The notes: generated by a model from the letters alone, not told the origin. DNA of 64,000 nt from XN24 sp047921395 (GCA_047921395.1 JBLRWH010000005.1:1-64000); one strand, 5' to 3'; positions 8,524 through 16,757 are shown, counted from the first letter of the stretch. Translations and numbers: made by a program.

Positions 8524-10848
8524 ATGTTTATTCGCCGGCAGGGTTCGCCAGTCGGGGATCAAGAGATCCAAGGATTCCCTTGTCGATCAGTTCCGCACGG
8601 TTCCTCCTTCGCCCGGAAGGCTACTCCCCCGGCCTTTTGGGCGGAGGGTGGAATCATCCCGGCCGCCGTCATGTTGGCCGGCACGCTGCTGGCGGTCCCG
8701 GGCCAGGCCGAGGAGGCGACACCCGGGATCACGCCGCTCGCGCTAAATCCCGTCGTCGTTGTCAGTACGCGCAGCCCGCGGCCCGTCAGCGAGGTCGTCG
8801 GCATGGTGTCCGTGCTTGGGGATGCGGAGGTCGAGTCCCGCCTGGTAATGCAGGATGAGGACCTCTGGCGTTATCTTCCCGGCATCCAGGTCGAATCATC
8901 CGGCACCCGCTTCGGCTCACGCAGCCTGAGCATCCGCGGCGTGGGTGGCAACCGGGTCGTCATGGAACTGGACGGCATCCCTGTCCAGGAGCGTTTCTCC
9001 GTGGGCCAGTTCGGCTTCGCAGGGCGCACTGGTGCAGACGTGGATTTCATCCGGCGCGTGGAGGTACTGCGCGGTCCCGCATCGAGCCTTTATGGATCCA
9101 GGGCGATCGGCGGGGTTGTGGCTGTCTCGACCTTCGATCCGGAGGACCTCACGGGCGGCCCGCTCGGGACCGGCGGCTTGTTGCGCGCGGGCTATGCGTC
9201 CGACTGGGACAGTCCTGGCGTGGCGGCGCTCGGCGCGTGGCACGGCGAGGCGCTCGGCTTGCTGCTGGGGATCAGCCATCGGCAGGGCCACGAGGCGGAT
9301 CGCTCCGCGAAGCCGGCCAATCCGGACCGGCTCGATGTCGAACGCACCGCGGTTCTTGCCAAGCTGACGCTCGCTGACCGGGCAGGCAGCCGCCTGCGGC
9401 TGACCCTGGACGGTGACCGGGAGGACACGGTCTCTGCAATGAACAGCCTGGTGGGGCAGGGGCGCTTCGCCAGCACGACCGCGCTGACCGGCGACGATCG
9501 CATGACGCGCACAGGGGTTGCCCTGGATGGCCGCCTCGGCGGCGAGACCGTCATGCTCGAGGGTGCGGTGTTCCATCGCGAGACCGAAACGCGCCAGGAC
9601 ACCGTCGATCTTCGCGACCTGCTCGCGCGTCCCGTCCGGATCGACCGGGAATTCAGGTACGACACGCGCACGAGCGGGGTTCGCGGGCAGGTCTCCAGGG
9701 AGCTGCAACACGGGGCGTTCCGGCACCGGATCATGCTCGGCGCAGCGTACTCGGAGGATCGGCTGGAGGAGTCCCGCGACGCGTCGCAGACCGGCCTCAT
9801 CGACGGCGACGTCTCCAAGGTGGTGCTCGGCGAGCGTTTCCCGCGGCGTGATTTCCCGGTGACGGAGAACCAGGAGACCGGCGTGTTCCTGCAGGACGAG
9901 ATCGACTCGATCGCGGGACGCTGGACCGTGATCCCGTCGATTCGCTATGACCGGACCCGGGTCTCGGTGCGTGACGACGAGGCCTGGCGCCTGGCGAACC
10001 CTTCGGCCGAGCTTGCGGAGCAGACCGTCAGCGATGTTTCGCCACGCCTCGGCGTGCTGTGGCGGCCCTCACGGGGCCTCCAGGCCTGGGGACAGGTCAC
10101 GAGCGGGTTTCGCGCGCCTCCAGCCGAGGATTTGAACATCGGCCTCGATATCCCGCTGTTCCGGATTCGCGCACTGCCAAACCCGGAGCTGAAGTCAGAG
10201 TCCTCGGTTGGGTGGGAGGCGGGCCTCCGCGCCAATGCTGGCGGCGCGTGGCTCAGTGCCGCGGCGTTCTGGACGGACTACGAGGATTTCATCGTCTCGC
10301 TGGCGCCGCTGGGGCCGGACCCCGAAACCGGCACGCTGCTGTTCCAGTCGCAGAACCTGGACCGGGCCCGGATTCGGGGCGTAGAGCTCGAGGCCGGCCT
10401 GCCGCTCGGCCTCCTGACGCCGACGCTCGATGCGTTTGCCGCAGGGTTCGCGGGCTACTGGGCGGAAGGCGAGGATCGTCGCACCGGGGAGGACCTCGAC
10501 GATGTCGGACCGCCCTCCGCGGTGCTCTATCTCGACTGGGCCAATGCCTCGGGCGCGTGGGAAGTGCGCCTCAGCGGCTCGTTTGCACGCAGCAAGCAAC
10601 CTGGTGAGGCCGCCGACGCCGCGTTCGAGGTGCCCGGCTACGGCGTCCTCGACCTGACGGTCGGGTGGCACGCCACGGAGCGCCTGACGCTCCGCGCGGG
10701 CGTGTTCAACCTGGGCGACAAGACCTGGTGGCGCTGGGGTGATGTCCGGCGCATCCCGGCCGACGACCCGCTGATCCCCGCGCTGTCCGGGCCGGGGCGC
10801 AGCGTGAGTGTTTCTTTCAACCTCGGCCTGGGGCCGGGGCGTAGTTGA
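8524..10848 (+). CDS. TonB-dependent outer-membrane receptor, haem/haemoglobin-receptor type
   Basis: About 774 residues. A candidate TonB box (NPVVVVSTRS) is followed by a plug domain with DLWRYLPGIQVE, SIRGVGGNRVVMELDG and VEVLRGPASSLYGS, then a 22-strand type barrel ending in SVSVSFNLGL. The barrel segment FRAPPAEDLNIG and NPELKSESS resemble receptors for haem, haemoglobin, transferrin or lactoferrin, so a haem or iron ligand is plausible but not proven. The start is uncertain: ATG 8524 or 8506, both giving a long N region before the hydrophobic AAVMLAGTLLAVPGQA signal core (cleavage near AEE). A promoter -10 at 8512 would make ATG 8524 nearly leaderless. nirS follows 40 bp downstream on the same strand. 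Confidence 0.88.
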   Translation: MFIRRQGSPVGDQEIQGFPCRSVPHGSSFARKATPPAFWAEGGIIPAAVMLAGTLLAVPGQAEEATPGITPLALNPVVVVSTRSPRPVSEVVGMVSVLGDAEVESRLVMQDEDLWRYLPGIQVESSGTRFGSRSLSIRGVGGNRVVMELDGIPVQERFSVGQFGFAGRTGADVDFIRRVEVLRGPASSLYGSRAIGGVVAVSTFDPEDLTGGPLGTGGLLRAGYASDWDSPGVAALGAWHGEALGLLLGISHRQGHEADRSAKPANPDRLDVERTAVLAKLTLADRAGSRLRLTLDGDREDTVSAMNSLVGQGRFASTTALTGDDRMTRTGVALDGRLGGETVMLEGAVFHRETETRQDTVDLRDLLARPVRIDREFRYDTRTSGVRGQVSRELQHGAFRHRIMLGAAYSEDRLEESRDASQTGLIDGDVSKVVLGERFPRRDFPVTENQETGVFLQDEIDSIAGRWTVIPSIRYDRTRVSVRDDEAWRLANPSAELAEQTVSDVSPRLGVLWRPSRGLQAWGQVTSGFRAPPAEDLNIGLDIPLFRIRALPNPELKSESSVGWEAGLRANAGGAWLSAAAFWTDYEDFIVSLAPLGPDPETGTLLFQSQNLDRARIRGVELEAGLPLGLLTPTLDAFAAGFAGYWAEGEDRRTGEDLDDVGPPSAVLYLDWANASGAWEVRLSGSFARSKQPGEAADAAFEVPGYGVLDLTVGWHATERLTLRAGVFNLGDKTWWRWGDVRRIPADDPLIPALSGPGRSVSVSFNLGLGPGRS

Positions 10849-10888
10849 TTCGAGGCCCCTCGGCGGGGCGAATACTGGAGGAGCGAAA

Positions 10889-12860
10889 ATGNNNNNNNNN
10901 NNNNNNNNNNNNNNNNNNNNNNNNNNNNNNNNNNNNNNNNNNNNNNNNNNNNNNNNNNNNNNNNNNNNNNNNNNNNNNNNNNNNNNNNNNNCTGCCCGAG
11001 ATCGTCCTCAACGGCCTGTCCGGCCCGCTCGTCGTCAACGGCCAGAACTACAATGCCGTGATGCCGCCGATGGCTTACCTGAGCGATGTGGATGTCGCCA
11101 ACGTGCTGACGTTTGTGCTCAACAGCTGGAACAATCCGGGCGGTGAAATCCAGGCGGCACAGGTCGCGCAGGCGCGCGGTGGCGAGCCCGCTGCTGTTGC
11201 CGATGCCGGCCCGGGCGACCATCCCGTGCCGGGCGCCTCGGCGCTGAAGTACGAGGGCGCGCCGCTCGGCATGGACCCGGAGACCGCGCGGCGCCTGGTG
11301 GACTCCGAGGGCCCGCCGATCACCGAGGCAGCCTGGGCCAGGTCGACGGAGCTGTACTTCGAGCGCTGCGCGGGTTGCCACGGCGTGCTGCGCCACGGCG
11401 CCACCGGCAAGCCGCTCACCCCGGACGTGACGCGTCCCAAGGGCACGGAGTACCTCAAGGCCCTGATCACTTACGGCTCGCCCGCTGGCATGCCGAACTG
11501 GGGCACTTCGGGCGACCTCACGGAGGCCGAGATCGAGGCGATGGCGCACTTCCTTCAGCATGAGCCGCCGGCACCACCCGAGTTCGGCATGGAAGAAATG
11601 CGCGCCACCTGGAACGTCTTCGTGCCGCCGGAGCAGCGCCCCACCAGCCCGCAACACAAGCGCAACATCGAGAATTTCTTCGCGGTGACGCTGCGCGACT
11701 CGGGCGAGATCGCCATCATTGATGGCGACACCAAGGAGATTGTTTCGGTGGTCGAGACCGGCTATGCGGTGCACATCACGCGGCCGTCGGCCTCGGGCCG
11801 CTACGCCATCACGATCGGCCGCGACGCGAAGATCGACATGATCGACCTGTGGGCGGACCCGCCGGTGCGCGTCGCGGAAATCAAGATCGGCCTGGAGGCG
11901 CGCTCGGTCGAGACGTCGAAGTACAAGGGTTACGAGGATCGCTATGCGATCGCCGGCGCCTACTGGCCGCCGCAGTACGTGGTCATGGACGGCGACACGC
12001 TGGAACCGCTGAAAATCGTCTCGACCCGCGGCATGACTGTGGACACGCAGGAATATCATCCGGAGCCGCGCGTCGCGGCGATCGTGTCTTCGCACGAACA
12101 TCCGGAGTTCATCGTCAACGTCAAGGAGACGGGCCAGATCCTGCTGGTCGATTACAGCAACGTGAATGCGCTGAAGACCACCACCATCGGCGCCGCGCGT
12201 TTCCTGCACGATGGTGGCTGGGACGCGAGTAAGCGCTACTTCCTGACCGCGGCGAACCAGTCGGACAAGATCGCCGTTGTCGATGCCAAGGAGCAGAAGC
12301 TCGAGGCGCTGATCGACGTCGAGCGCATCCCGCATCCGGGCCGTGGCGCCAACGTGAACGACCCGAAGTACGGCCCGGTGTGGATCACCTCGGCACTCGG
12401 CAATGCCGACATCTCGTTCATCGCGACCGATCCGGCAGGCCATCCCGAGCATGCCTGGAAGGTCGTCCGCGTGCTGCAGGGCCAGGGCGGCGGTTCGCTG
12501 TTTGTGAAGACGCATCCGAAGTCAAAGAATCTCTGGGTCGACACACCGCTGAATCCCGACGAGAAGGTCAGCCAGAGCGTCGCCGTGTACAACGTCGACA
12601 ACCTCGAGGCCGGCTACGAGGTCCTGCCGATCGCGGAATGGGCGAACCTCGGTCCGGGGCCGAAGCGGGTGGTGCAGCCGGAGTACAACAAGGCCGGCGA
12701 CGAGGTGTGGTTCTCGGTGTGGAACGCCATGGACCAGCGCTCGGCGATCGTGGTCGTGGATGACAAGACGCGCAAGCTGAAGCATGTCATCGACGACAAG
12801 CGCATCGTCACCCCGACGGGCAAGTTCAATATCTACAACACGATGCACGACGTCTACTGA
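10889..12860 (+). CDS. nirS: Cytochrome cd1 nitrite reductase with extra N-terminal cytochrome c domain (interrupted by gap)
   Basis: NirS reduces nitrite to nitric oxide in the periplasm during denitrification. The readable 622 residues start in a cytochrome c domain end (GLSGPLVVNGQNYNAVMPPM ... VLTFVLNSWNN), pass an Ala-rich linker, then enter the classical NirS haem c domain (CAGCHGVLRHGATGK, distal Met in AGMPNWGTSG) and the eight-bladed haem d1 propeller. The propeller holds AVHITRPSASGRY (probable d1 ligand His), SSHEHPEF and HPGRGAN (probable active-site His), ending NIYNTMHDVY. ATG 10889, with RBS GGAGGAG, is the likely start, but the signal peptide and first CXXCH fall in the gap. 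From ATG 10889 the nominal 100 Ns break the frame, so the true gap length is not 100. No haem d1 synthesis genes lie nearby. Confidence 0.93.
10892..10991. other. Assembly gap, 100 N
   Basis: Exactly 100 unknown bases, the conventional placeholder for a scaffold gap of unknown size. It lies directly after the candidate nirS ATG. The coding frame on the two sides is incompatible with 100 missing bases, and the missing signal peptide plus the first haem motif of a cytochrome c domain would need well over 150 bp. Confidence 0.98.
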
Positions 12861-12888
12861 GCCAAGGCGGGAGTCGGTATCACGGGAT

Positions 12889-12957
12889 CGCGCCCTGCGG
12901 GCGCGCGCGGAGGCGCGGAGGCGCGGAGGAGCGGAGGAGCGGAGACGCAGAGAGGGG
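12889..12957 (+). repeat. Intergenic repeat, copy 1: hairpin plus purine-rich tract
   Basis: A perfect hairpin CGCGCCC-TGC-GGGCGCG (12889-12905) runs straight into a purine-rich tract made of GGAGGCGC and GGAGGAGC-like units that ends in GACGCAGAGAGG. A related arrangement, hairpin then GCAGAGGCGCGGAG-like tract, occurs at 55990-56052. The element lies just 3' of nirS and may also act as an RNA 3' end. It is non-coding: no plausible start or domain is seen in any frame. Confidence 0.7.
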
Positions 12958-12960
12958 GAT

Positions 12961-13026
12961 ATAAGGGCTGCCCCGGGGTGGCGCATGCGCCCGGGCGGCG
13001 GCAGTAATGCCAAGTCGGGCCCTTAT
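12961..13026. repeat. Stem-loop core of the nirS-msrB intergenic element
   Basis: An 8-bp perfect inverted repeat, ATAAGGGC (12961-12968) and GCCCTTAT (13019-13026), encloses further self-complementary blocks including CTGCC/GGCAG, CCCCGGGG and GCGCATGCGC. With the flanking purine-rich and pyrimidine-rich arms it makes the whole 12.89-13.07 kb spacer a large imperfect inverted repeat. The 304-bp spacer 12861-13164 holds no gene that I can support. Confidence 0.6.
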
Positions 13027-13032
13027 TCATTC

Positions 13033-13072
13033 ACTCTCCGCGCCTCTGCCTCTCTGTGCCTCCGCGCGAGCC
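13033..13072 (-). repeat. Inverted arm of intergenic repeat
   Basis: Read on the minus strand, this block gives GCTCGCGCGGAGGCACAGAG followed by AGGCAGAGGCGCGGAGAG, the same kind of purine-rich unit as 12903-12957 but in opposite orientation. The two arms flank the ATAAGGGC stem-loop. Such head-to-head units are typical of non-autonomous, palindromic intergenic repeats; no terminal direct repeats were recognised. Confidence 0.55.
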
Positions 13073-13164
13073 ATTTCTCCGCGGGCCATTTCGCGTGGGC
13101 GACTCCGCAGGCGAACCTCGGGCGAATACTCCGGTCGAATGGTTCAACCGAAGAGGTGCCCGAG

Positions 13165-13689
13165 ATGGAACGACGTACTTTACTGGGTCACATGGTGGCG
13201 GCGATGCTGCTGCCAGCCCTGTCCCCGGCCCGCGCGGATGGGCCGCAGGGCGCTGTCACCGCGCCACAGGGCGGCATTAAGGTCAGCCACGAGCGCTGGC
13301 GGGAACTCCTGCCCAAGGATCGTTACCAGGTGCTGTTCGAGGAGGCCACGGAGCCAGCGCGCAGCAGCCCGCTCGACAAGGAATACCGGGACGGCACCTA
13401 CATCTGCGCCGCCTGCTACCAGCCCTTGTTCGACAGCGCCGACAAGTTCGACAGCGGGACCGGCTGGCCGAGTTTCACGCGTCCCCTCGAGGACGCCATG
13501 GGCACGAAGCGCGACTTCCGCCTGATCTGGCCGCGCACCGAATATCACTGCAGCCGCTGCGGGGGGCACCAGGGACACGTGTTCAACGACGGCCCCGCAC
13601 CGACCGGGCAGCGCTGGTGCAACAACGGCCTCGCCCTCGAATTCATCCCCCGCGGGGAATCCCTCCCGGCGCCGAGGGATCCGTCCTGA
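13165..13689 (+). CDS. msrB: Exported peptide-methionine (R)-S-oxide reductase MsrB
   Basis: A 174-residue MsrB that reduces methionine-R-sulfoxide in proteins. Zinc ligands CAAC (81, 84) and CSRC (129, 132) and the catalytic Cys152 in RWCNNG are present, as is the substrate pocket GTGWPSF. The N terminus MERRTLLGHMVAAMLLPALSPARA looks like a twin-arginine-type signal peptide, implying periplasmic action. ATG 13165 is chosen because it opens this signal; the frame is open further upstream through the repeat region but that part is not gene-like. msrA follows immediately, forming a periplasmic repair pair. Confidence 0.92.
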   Translation: MERRTLLGHMVAAMLLPALSPARADGPQGAVTAPQGGIKVSHERWRELLPKDRYQVLFEEATEPARSSPLDKEYRDGTYICAACYQPLFDSADKFDSGTGWPSFTRPLEDAMGTKRDFRLIWPRTEYHCSRCGGHQGHVFNDGPAPTGQRWCNNGLALEFIPRGESLPAPRDPS

Positions 13690-13700
13690 GTGCCTCCCGC

Positions 13701-14312
13701 TTGAGGATCCTGGCCTGGGCCGCGGCGCTGCTCGGCTCCGCGAGTGTCGTGGCCCAACCGGCGCCGCAAGGAGAGTCCGGCACGCAGGGCGTGGCCACGT
13801 TTGCCGGCGGCTGCTTCTGGTGCATGGAGCCGCCGTTCGACAAGCTCGACGGCGTGATCTCAACGACCGCGGGTTACGCGGGCGGGCCGGAGAAGGATCC
13901 CACGTACCACCAGGTGGCGGGCGGGCGGACGGGCCATGCCGAAGTCGTCCAGGTCGTGTACGACCCGGCCCGTGTCAGCTACGAGACGCTGCTGCAGGTG
14001 TTCTGGCGGAACATCGACCCCTTCGCCGTGGATCGCCAGTTCTGTGACGCGGGCCCCCAGTACCGCACCGCGATCTTCTACCACGACGAGGCCCAGCGTA
14101 TTGCCGCGGCCGCCTCGCTCGCGGACATCTCGGCGGGCTTCGAGCAACTCGTCGCCACAGAGCTTGAACCCGTCGGCGACACCTTTCACGCGGCCGAGGA
14201 GTATCACCAGGACTACTACCTGAAGAACCCGGTGCGTTATCGCTTCTACCGCTACAATTGCGGGCGAGACCAACGCCTGGAGGCGATCTGGGGCAGTGGG
14301 TCGGATAAATAA
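13701..14312 (+). CDS. msrA: Exported peptide-methionine (S)-S-oxide reductase MsrA
   Basis: MsrA reduces methionine-S-sulfoxide, complementing MsrB. The catalytic GGCFWCMEPPFD motif, the TAGYAGG and the GHAEVVQVVYDP segments are all present, as is EYHQDYYLKNP near the end. A hydrophobic stretch LRILAWAAALLGSASVVAQ precedes the domain and suggests export. The start is unsure: TTG 13701, 11 nt after the msrB stop, fits a short signal peptide; GTG 13617 in the same frame would overlap msrB by 73 bp. With msrB, it probably repairs oxidised methionines of periplasmic proteins. Confidence 0.9.
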   Translation: MRILAWAAALLGSASVVAQPAPQGESGTQGVATFAGGCFWCMEPPFDKLDGVISTTAGYAGGPEKDPTYHQVAGGRTGHAEVVQVVYDPARVSYETLLQVFWRNIDPFAVDRQFCDAGPQYRTAIFYHDEAQRIAAAASLADISAGFEQLVATELEPVGDTFHAAEEYHQDYYLKNPVRYRFYRYNCGRDQRLEAIWGSGSDK

Positions 14313-14348
14313 TAGGCAATAAAAACAAGATGTAAGAGCTCGTATATC

Positions 14349-16406
14349 ATGTTATTTATTAGAATATCTTTCATTGCGTGTGTCCTTCTTCTCGGCCTTG
14401 GCCAGGCAGTTTCGGCGCGTCCGTTCGATGTCGACGACCTCGTGCGACTCGCCCGCGTATCGGACCCGGTCATGTCCCCGGACGGCCGGCTTGTCGCCTA
14501 CACGCTCCGCGAGACGGACATGGCCGGCAACCGGGGGGTCAACGGCCTCTGGATCGTGCCCAGCGACGGTTCCGGCGAGCCGCGCAGGCTCACGGCACCG
14601 GGCTCCGGTGCGTCTGCCCCGAAGTGGGCGCCCGGGGGCGAGGCGCTGTATTTCCTGTCCACGCGCTCCGGCTCGAACCAGCTCTGGCAGCTGCCGCTGG
14701 AGGGCGGCGAGTCGCGCCAGGTCACCGATTTTCCCGTCCCGGTCCAGGCTTACGCGGTTGCGCCACAAGGCGACCGGATCGTGGTTAGCCTGAGCGTGTT
14801 CATCGATTGTGCCGACCTGGCCTGTACCCGGAAGCGGCTTGACGAACGGGCCAACTCGCAGTCAACGGGCGTGCTGCACGAGCAGTTGTTCGTGCGTCAC
14901 TGGGACAGCTGGAAGGACGGGCGGCGCTTGCAGCTGTTCGTCGCGGAGCTCGACGCACAGCTCCGCGCCGGCGAAACCCGACCCCTGGCTGGCGTCCTGG
15001 ACGCCGATACGCCGTCGCGGCCGTTCGGCGGTGCCAGCGAGATCGCGTTCAGCCCGGACGGCGAGCGCGTGGTGTTCGTGGCGCGGCTGGCGCCGGCGAG
15101 TGAACCGTGGTCCACGAACCTGGACCTCTGGAGTGTTTCGGCCAGCGGCGAGGCGACGCCGGAAAATCTCACCGCCGATAATGCCGCCACGGACACGACG
15201 CCGGTGTTCTCACCCGACGGTCGCCACCTGGCGTGGCTGGCGATGAGCCGGCCGGGCTTCGAGGCGGATCGCTATCGCATCATGTTGCGCGACCTGCGCT
15301 CGGGCGCCACGCGCGAAGTAGCGCCCGACTGGGACCGCTCGGCGCACGGCCTGGTGTTCTCCGCGGACGGCAGGACCCTGTACACCTGGTCCGACGACCT
15401 CGGTCACCGGCGACTGTTTGCGGTGGACGTGCGGAGCGGCCGGGCCCGGCCCATCAGCGGTGACGGCTCGGTCGGCGGCTTCACCATCGGCGCGGGCGGG
15501 GTCGTGTTCGCGCGCCACGACCTGGGCAGTCCGGCTGACCTGTTCCGCGTCGATTCCCGCGGCGGCGGGGAGCGCCGCCTCACGACCCATAACGCCGCGC
15601 ATCTCGACGGCGTCCGGTTCGGCGCCTACGAGCAGTTCAGCTTCGCAGGGGCTGGCGACACAACAGTCTACGGCTGGCTCGTCAAGCCGGTCGATTTCGA
15701 GGAGGGGCGGCGCTATCCGGTCGCCTTCATCGTGCACGGCGGTCCGCAGGGCAGCATGGGCAACAGCTTCCACTATCGCTGGAACCCCCAGACCTATGCC
15801 GGCCGGGGTTACGCCGTGGTGTTCATCGATTTTCACGGTTCCACGGGCTACGGGCAGGCCTTCACGGATGCGATCAGTGGGGACTGGGGCGGCAAGCCGC
15901 TGGAGGACCTGCAGAAGGGTTGGGTGGCGGCGCTGGCAAAGTATCCCTTCCTCGACGGGGAGCGGGCCTGCGCGCTGGGCGCCAGTTATGGCGGCTATAT
16001 GATCAACTGGATCGCCGGCGCCTGGCCGGAGGGTTTTGCCTGTCTCGTGAATCACAGTGGCGTGTTCGATCACCGCAGCATGTACTACACGACCGAGGAG
16101 CTCTGGTTTCCGGAATGGGAAATGGGCGGGCCGCAGTTCGAGAACCCGGCCGGTTACGAGCGGCACAACCCCATCAACCGGGTCTCCGAATGGCGTACGC
16201 CGATGCTGGTGATCCACGGCGCCAACGATTTCAGGGTGCCGCTGGGGCAGGGTCTGGCGACCTTCACCGCCTTGCAGCGGCAGGGGATTCCCAGCCAGTT
16301 CCTGTACTTTCCTGACGAGAACCACTGGGTGCTTAAGCCCGCCAACGCGGTGCAGTGGCACCGCGTGGTGGAGTCCTGGCTGGAGCGCTGGACCGCGTCA
16401 GACTGA
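14349..16406 (+). CDS. Exported S9-family prolyl oligopeptidase-type peptidase
   Basis: A 685-residue peptidase with a signal peptide (residues 1-23, ending VSA), a beta-propeller region with repeated SPDGR motifs (MSPDGRLVAY, FSPDGERVVF, FSPDGRHLAW), and a C-terminal alpha/beta-hydrolase domain. The catalytic triad is Ser546 in GASYGGYM, Asp627 in GANDFRVP and His659 in ENHWV, typical of the acylaminoacyl-peptidase/DPP branch of S9. It likely degrades peptides in the periplasm. The short upstream spacer is AT-rich compared with its neighbours. It follows the msr genes on the same strand by 36 bp. Confidence 0.92.
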   Translation: MLFIRISFIACVLLLGLGQAVSARPFDVDDLVRLARVSDPVMSPDGRLVAYTLRETDMAGNRGVNGLWIVPSDGSGEPRRLTAPGSGASAPKWAPGGEALYFLSTRSGSNQLWQLPLEGGESRQVTDFPVPVQAYAVAPQGDRIVVSLSVFIDCADLACTRKRLDERANSQSTGVLHEQLFVRHWDSWKDGRRLQLFVAELDAQLRAGETRPLAGVLDADTPSRPFGGASEIAFSPDGERVVFVARLAPASEPWSTNLDLWSVSASGEATPENLTADNAATDTTPVFSPDGRHLAWLAMSRPGFEADRYRIMLRDLRSGATREVAPDWDRSAHGLVFSADGRTLYTWSDDLGHRRLFAVDVRSGRARPISGDGSVGGFTIGAGGVVFARHDLGSPADLFRVDSRGGGERRLTTHNAAHLDGVRFGAYEQFSFAGAGDTTVYGWLVKPVDFEEGRRYPVAFIVHGGPQGSMGNSFHYRWNPQTYAGRGYAVVFIDFHGSTGYGQAFTDAISGDWGGKPLEDLQKGWVAALAKYPFLDGERACALGASYGGYMINWIAGAWPEGFACLVNHSGVFDHRSMYYTTEELWFPEWEMGGPQFENPAGYERHNPINRVSEWRTPMLVIHGANDFRVPLGQGLATFTALQRQGIPSQFLYFPDENHWVLKPANAVQWHRVVESWLERWTASD

Positions 16407-16547
16407 GCGGGGCGGTTCCCCGGGTTGCACCCGGTCCCTGTCAGTCGTCCGGCGGGCTGCAGCCGACTTCGTCAGAGCAGGGCACGGGCTGCGACAGGAT
16501 ATCGCGCATCGCGTCCTTTGCGGCCCCCGCATCCGCTCCCAGTTGTA

Positions 16548-16602
16548 GCGCGAGTGGCACCGGGACTTGGTCAGGCGGGTGCCGGTGAGGGGCTCGCGCC
16601 GG
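16548..16602. repeat. 55-bp exact repeat at left edge of gap
   Basis: This 55-bp block ends exactly at the last base before the N run and is identical to 16703-16757, which starts exactly at the first base after it. Equal lengths at both contig ends look like an unmerged k-mer overlap in a de Bruijn assembly rather than a biological direct repeat. Confidence 0.85.
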
Positions 16603-16702
16603 NNNNNNNNNNNNNNNNNNNNNNNNNNNNNNNNNNNNNNNNNNNNNNNNNNNNNNNNNNNNNNNNNNNNNNNNNNNNNNNNNNNNNNNNNNNNNNNNNN
16701 NN
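16603..16702. other. Assembly gap, 100 N
   Basis: A conventional 100-N placeholder. Because the flanks share a 55-bp identical end, the real distance may be negative (contigs overlap) or may hide extra tandem copies of the lipoprotein 3' region. Confidence 0.98.
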
Positions 16703-16757
16703 GCGCGAGTGGCACCGGGACTTGGTCAGGCGGGTGCCGGTGAGGGGCTCGCGCCGG
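16703..16757. repeat. 55-bp exact repeat at right edge of gap
   Basis: Identical to 16548-16602 over 55 bp. It encodes the minus-strand peptide RREPLTGTRLTKSRCHSR of the partial lipoprotein copy. Confidence 0.85.

Larger units (their letters stand above)
16441..16757 (-). pseudogene. Frameshifted partial tandem copy of the adjacent small lipoprotein gene (spans assembly gap)
   Basis: On the minus strand the sequence on both sides of the gap encodes RREPLTGTRLTKSRCHSR, nearly the same as the C-terminal part of the intact lipoprotein at 16779-17105 (RREPLTGTRLTKARCHTR). After RYNWERMRG the frame is lost; restoring one base in a run of five G restores similarity (AAKDAMRDI against the intact AATETMRDI) and leads to a stop at 16441. 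No signal peptide or N-terminal half is seen. It is either a decayed partial duplication or a gene damaged by assembly at the gap. Confidence 0.65.

Noticed and set aside
12784..13689. A longer MsrB reading frame running back through the intergenic repeat into nirS
   Set aside because: The added N-terminal part is Arg/Ser-rich translation of repeat DNA and of nirS in another frame. ATG 13165 opens a proper signal peptide.
16548..16757. The paired 55-bp sequences as a transposon or CRISPR-type direct repeat
   Set aside because: Both copies end exactly at the N run and only two exist, which points to assembly overlap; there are no spacers or mobile genes.
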